The translations under genes and the position numbers were made by a program. 36,524 bases of DNA from Bacteroidota bacterium (GTDB lineage Bacteria; Bacteroidota; Bacteroidia; Bacteroidales; F082), in assembly GCA_018336075.1 (NCBI GenBank), contig JAGXRB010000316.1:1-36524 (forward strand), in the 5' to 3' direction. Below the pieces are notes generated by a model, which worked only from the letters and a program-made list of their open reading frames with translations, was not told where the DNA came from and searched no databases. Positions 33,882 to 36,524 of this stretch are shown piece by piece; the first letter of the stretch is position 1; each line of letters opens with the position of its first letter.

Positions 33882-35906
33882 ATGACAGAAAACGAAAACA
33901 TCGTCAACGAGGAACAAGAATCAGTTGTTCCTGAGGTGGAAAACCAGGTTGATGAAGCCACCGAAGTAATTTCGGTTGAAGAAGAAGCTGCAGCAGTGCC
34001 AGCATTAGAAGAAGTAGTTGAAGCACCGGTAATTGAAGCCGTTGTTGAAACTCCGGCAGTAGAGGTTGAAGTAGAGCCAGTTGCCGTAAAAACAGAAAAA
34101 GTTCGTCACCAGCCACAGGTTGCAGGCGAGTTTGACTGGGATTCAGTTGACAAAAAACGCGAAAAGTATTCTGCTTCCGAGCGCAGCAAGCTGGAAGTAA
34201 TGTACGACAAAACACTCAACTCAATTGGTGATCACGAAGTGATCGACGGAGTGGTGGTTGGGAAAAACCCACGCGAAGTTATTGTTAACATTGGGTTCAA
34301 ATCTGATGGGGTAATTCCGGTGTCGGAATTCCGCTACAATCCAAATCTAAAAATTGGTGACAAAGTCGAAGTGTATGTTGAAAACCAGGAAGGTGTAAAC
34401 GGACAGCTTGAACTATCTCACAAAAAAGCCCGTATCCTTCGTTCATGGGATCGTATCAATGAAGCCTTCGAAAAAGAAGAAATTATTACAGGTTATGTAA
34501 AATGCCGTACCAAAGGTGGTCTTATTGTTGATGTGTTCGGCATTGAGGCATTCCTTCCAGGTTCTCAGATTGATGTTAAACCTATCCGCGACTATGATGT
34601 TTATGTCGATAAGACAATGGAATTCAAAGTTGTTAAAATCAATCATGAATATAAGAACGTTGTTGTTTCTCACAAAGCACTTATTGAAGACGAGCTTGAG
34701 CAACAAAAAACTGAAATTATCGGTAAACTCGAAAAGGGTCAGGTACTTGAAGGTACAGTCAAAAATATTACCTCATATGGTGTATTCATTGACCTTGGCG
34801 GCGTAGACGGCCTTATTCATATCACCGACCTTTCATGGGGACGTATCAATCATCCTGAAGAAATCGTTGAACTTGATCAGAAAATCAAAGTTGTTATCCT
34901 TGACTTCGATGATAACAAAAAACGTATTGCACTCGGTCTGAAACAACTTACTCCTCATCCATGGGATGCGTTGGACGAAAACCTCAAACTGGGTGATTCT
35001 GTTAAAGGTAAAGTTGTTGTTATAGCTGATTACGGTGCATTCATCGAAATCGCTCCGGGCGTTGAAGGACTTATCCACGTATCAGAAATGTCTTGGTCAC
35101 AGCATTTGCGCACAGCTCAGGACTTCCTGAAAGTTAGTGATGAAGTTGAAGCAGTTATTCTGACACTTGATCGCGACGAAAGAAAAATGTCATTGGGCAT
35201 GAAACAACTCATTCCTGATCCATGGGAAAATATCAAAGGACGTTATCCGGTGAATTCAAAACACACTGCCACAGTGCGTAACTTTACCAACTTTGGAATC
35301 TTCGTTGAAATGGAAGAAGGCGTTGATGGCTTAATCCACATTTCTGACCTTTCATGGTCGAAAAAGATCAAGCATCCTGCAGAATTCACAAAGGTTGGCG
35401 AAACAATTGAAGTGATCGTTCTTGATGTTGATGAAGAAAATCGTCGCTTAAGCCTTGGTCATAAGCAACTTGAAGAAAATCCTTGGGATGTATTTGAAAG
35501 TATCTTCACTGTTGGTAGTATCCATCAGGGAACAATTATCAGTACTTCCGATAAAGGCATGATCGTTTCTTTGCCATATGGCGTTGAAGGTTTTGCGCCA
35601 AACCGTCACTTGAAAAAAGAAGACGGAAGTCAAGCCAAAATTGAAGAATCAATCGAGTTCAAGGTGATTGAATTCTCGAAAGAGAACAAGAAAATTATCC
35701 TCTCACATTCACGCATTCATGAAGATCAGGCTTTCACAGCCCGCACTGCAGATGCTGAAGGCAAAAACAGTGAGGTTAAAACTACCAAACGTGCTGTAAA
35801 AATTCTCAACGAGAATCTTGAGCGCACAACACTTGGTGACCTTGATGTTTTGGCAGGATTGAAAGAAGACCTCGAAAAGGAAGAAAAAGCAAATAAGAAA
35901 AAATAA
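33882..35906 (+). CDS. rpsA: 30S ribosomal protein S1
   Basis: Ribosomal protein that helps bind mRNA lacking strong Shine-Dalgarno sites, which is the normal case in this phylum. From the ATG at 33882 it has 674 residues. An N-terminal extension of about 100 residues is acidic and Val/Ala/Pro-rich. Six S1 repeats follow, with cores GKNPREVIVNIGFKSDG, TKGGLIVDVFGIEAF, NITSYGVFIDLGGVDGLIH, IADYGAFIEIAPGVEGLIH, NFTNFGIFVEMEEGVDGLIH and TSDKGMIVSLPYGVEGF. Repeats three to five are the best conserved. The C-terminus is Lys/Glu-rich. An in-frame ATG at 33810 would add 24 residues that look unrelated to S1 (Cys/Arg/Ser), so I prefer 33882. A clear terminator follows. Confidence 0.96.
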   Translation: MTENENIVNEEQESVVPEVENQVDEATEVISVEEEAAAVPALEEVVEAPVIEAVVETPAVEVEVEPVAVKTEKVRHQPQVAGEFDWDSVDKKREKYSASERSKLEVMYDKTLNSIGDHEVIDGVVVGKNPREVIVNIGFKSDGVIPVSEFRYNPNLKIGDKVEVYVENQEGVNGQLELSHKKARILRSWDRINEAFEKEEIITGYVKCRTKGGLIVDVFGIEAFLPGSQIDVKPIRDYDVYVDKTMEFKVVKINHEYKNVVVSHKALIEDELEQQKTEIIGKLEKGQVLEGTVKNITSYGVFIDLGGVDGLIHITDLSWGRINHPEEIVELDQKIKVVILDFDDNKKRIALGLKQLTPHPWDALDENLKLGDSVKGKVVVIADYGAFIEIAPGVEGLIHVSEMSWSQHLRTAQDFLKVSDEVEAVILTLDRDERKMSLGMKQLIPDPWENIKGRYPVNSKHTATVRNFTNFGIFVEMEEGVDGLIHISDLSWSKKIKHPAEFTKVGETIEVIVLDVDEENRRLSLGHKQLEENPWDVFESIFTVGSIHQGTIISTSDKGMIVSLPYGVEGFAPNRHLKKEDGSQAKIEESIEFKVIEFSKENKKIILSHSRIHEDQAFTARTADAEGKNSEVKTTKRAVKILNENLERTTLGDLDVLAGLKEDLEKEEKANKKK

Positions 35907-35928
35907 GCTTTGATTCCAGAATCATATA

Positions 35929-35964
35929 AAAAAGCCATGCCTTTAAGGTGTGGCTTTTTTTTTT
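35929..35964. terminator. Intrinsic terminator after rpsA
   Basis: AAAAAGCCATGCC, loop TTTAA, GGTGTGGCTTTTT forms a hairpin with one G-U pair, flanked by A residues on the left and ten T on the right. It can serve both rpsA and the convergent DUF2279 gene. Confidence 0.9.
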
Positions 35965-36015
35965 CAATCTGTTTGGGTGGAAAACTTAGATGCTGAGGAG
36001 TTTTTATACTCAGCA

Positions 36016-36524
36016 TCAATAATACAATGGATGAACCCTGAATTCTCCTTTCGTGTTTATTTCAATTGCAGGGAAGGGAACTTTAATCAAAAACATGCAA
36101 TCAAATAGTTTTTTCAGGGTTTTGTTTCTAACCTGAATTTTTGTGAAATCGATATCAAGAGAAAACAAAAATTGCCGATAGCGTTCTGTTTCAGGGATTA
36201 AAGTACCATGATAAGATGTTTTGTTTTCAAATTCACCGAACATTCCACCAACACTGTAGCCAATTGCAAAATTTACCCATTCAGGCAGTATGTTGTTTTT
36301 AATCAGTCTGTTAATTCCAATGCTAAACCAATAGGTGTGTCCATTGTAGTCATATAAAAGTTCATCAAAACCTTTTCCCAGATAGCCATTGGCTAGTTTG
36401 GCATAAGGGGAGGGGCTAAAGCTGAATTTGTATTTAACTATTTGTTCCTGAAAAGCTATTTCCTGTCCAATGACTATCAATGAACCAAATGCGTTGGCAC
36501 CGACATCGCTCCACGAAAAGCCCC
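36016..36524 (-). CDS. DUF2279 family protein, 5' end cut by the window edge
   Basis: A minus-strand frame that is open from the right edge to its stop at 36016, giving at least 169 residues; the N-terminus lies outside. The edge segment reads GFSWSDVGANAFGS and continues with LIVIGQEIAFQEQ, KFSFSPSPYAKLANGYLG and the LLYDYNGHTYWFSIGINR block. These blocks match the DUF2279 family of predicted exported proteins in Bacteroidota, in which a signal peptide and helices precede the visible part. Function is unknown. A TTG at 36478-36480 could be read as a start, but the similarity runs on to the edge, so I treat it as partial. It is convergent with rpsA. Confidence 0.75.
   Translation of the reverse strand, partial: GFSWSDVGANAFGSLIVIGQEIAFQEQIVKYKFSFSPSPYAKLANGYLGKGFDELLYDYNGHTYWFSIGINRLIKNNILPEWVNFAIGYSVGGMFGEFENKTSYHGTLIPETERYRQFLFSLDIDFTKIQVRNKTLKKLFDCMFLIKVPFPAIEINTKGEFRVHPLYY

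Noticed and set aside
33904-34215. Minus-strand frame rich in Leu and Gln opposite the S1 N-terminal extension
   Set aside because: A complement artefact of the repetitive Glu/Val codons of rpsA.

Overview
The window looks like chromosomal core genome of an aerobic or microaerobic member of the Bacteroidota. Several independent signs agree. Many genes are preceded by a TAnnTTTG -7 box, which is the Bacteroidota promoter form, and few have a Shine-Dalgarno site. There is a small bTHX ribosomal protein gene, a long Bacteroidota-type NusB, a DAHP synthase-chorismate mutase fusion, and a NagZ/beta-lactamase-fold fusion. The YchF P-loop reads GITNTGKTT, a form I associate with Bacteroidales-like lineages. 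A finer assignment is not possible from this sequence alone. I see no rRNA, tRNA, CRISPR array, insertion sequence, phage gene or sign of recent transfer.

Left part (1-13.2 kb). A caa3-type cytochrome oxidase operon (subunits I, III, IV and a subunit II with a fused cytochrome c) is followed by heme O synthase. Next come convergent HU, fmt and a membrane-anchored TPR protein. Then follow a secreted DUF4412-like protein and the 49-residue THX gene. A tightly coupled murL-murD pair predicts the alternative route to D-glutamate in peptidoglycan (ligation of L-Glu by a MurD2-type ligase, then epimerisation by MurL). YqgE/AlgH and a rhomboid protease overlapping an uncharacterised membrane protein complete this part.

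Middle part (13.3-22.4 kb). A large exported NagZ-type glycosidase fused to a serine beta-lactamase-fold domain and a DUF4369-thioredoxin lipoprotein-like protein lie on the minus strand. Divergent from them is a four-gene aromatic amino acid operon: prephenate dehydratase, aminotransferase, DAHP synthase/chorismate mutase and prephenate dehydrogenase. Its leader is the most striking element of the window. A promoter is followed by an unannotated 24-codon peptide gene with seven consecutive Phe/Tyr codons, and then by three mutually exclusive RNA pairings ending in a terminator with nine T. This is a complete ribosome-stalling attenuator.

Right part (22.5-36.5 kb). Housekeeping genes: tex, pirin, glutaminase (glsA), a GT2 glycosyltransferase fused to a phosphoglycosyltransferase-like half that lacks its catalytic segment, nusB, aconitase, ychF, rpsA with six S1 repeats, and a DUF2279 protein cut by the right edge.

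Genes that work together are the oxidase subunits with heme O synthase (terminal respiration), murL-murD with the NagZ fusion (peptidoglycan synthesis and turnover), and the aromatic operon with its leader (Phe/Tyr supply tuned by charged tRNA). All gaps between genes are under about 300 bases except 17913-18351, which is described below.
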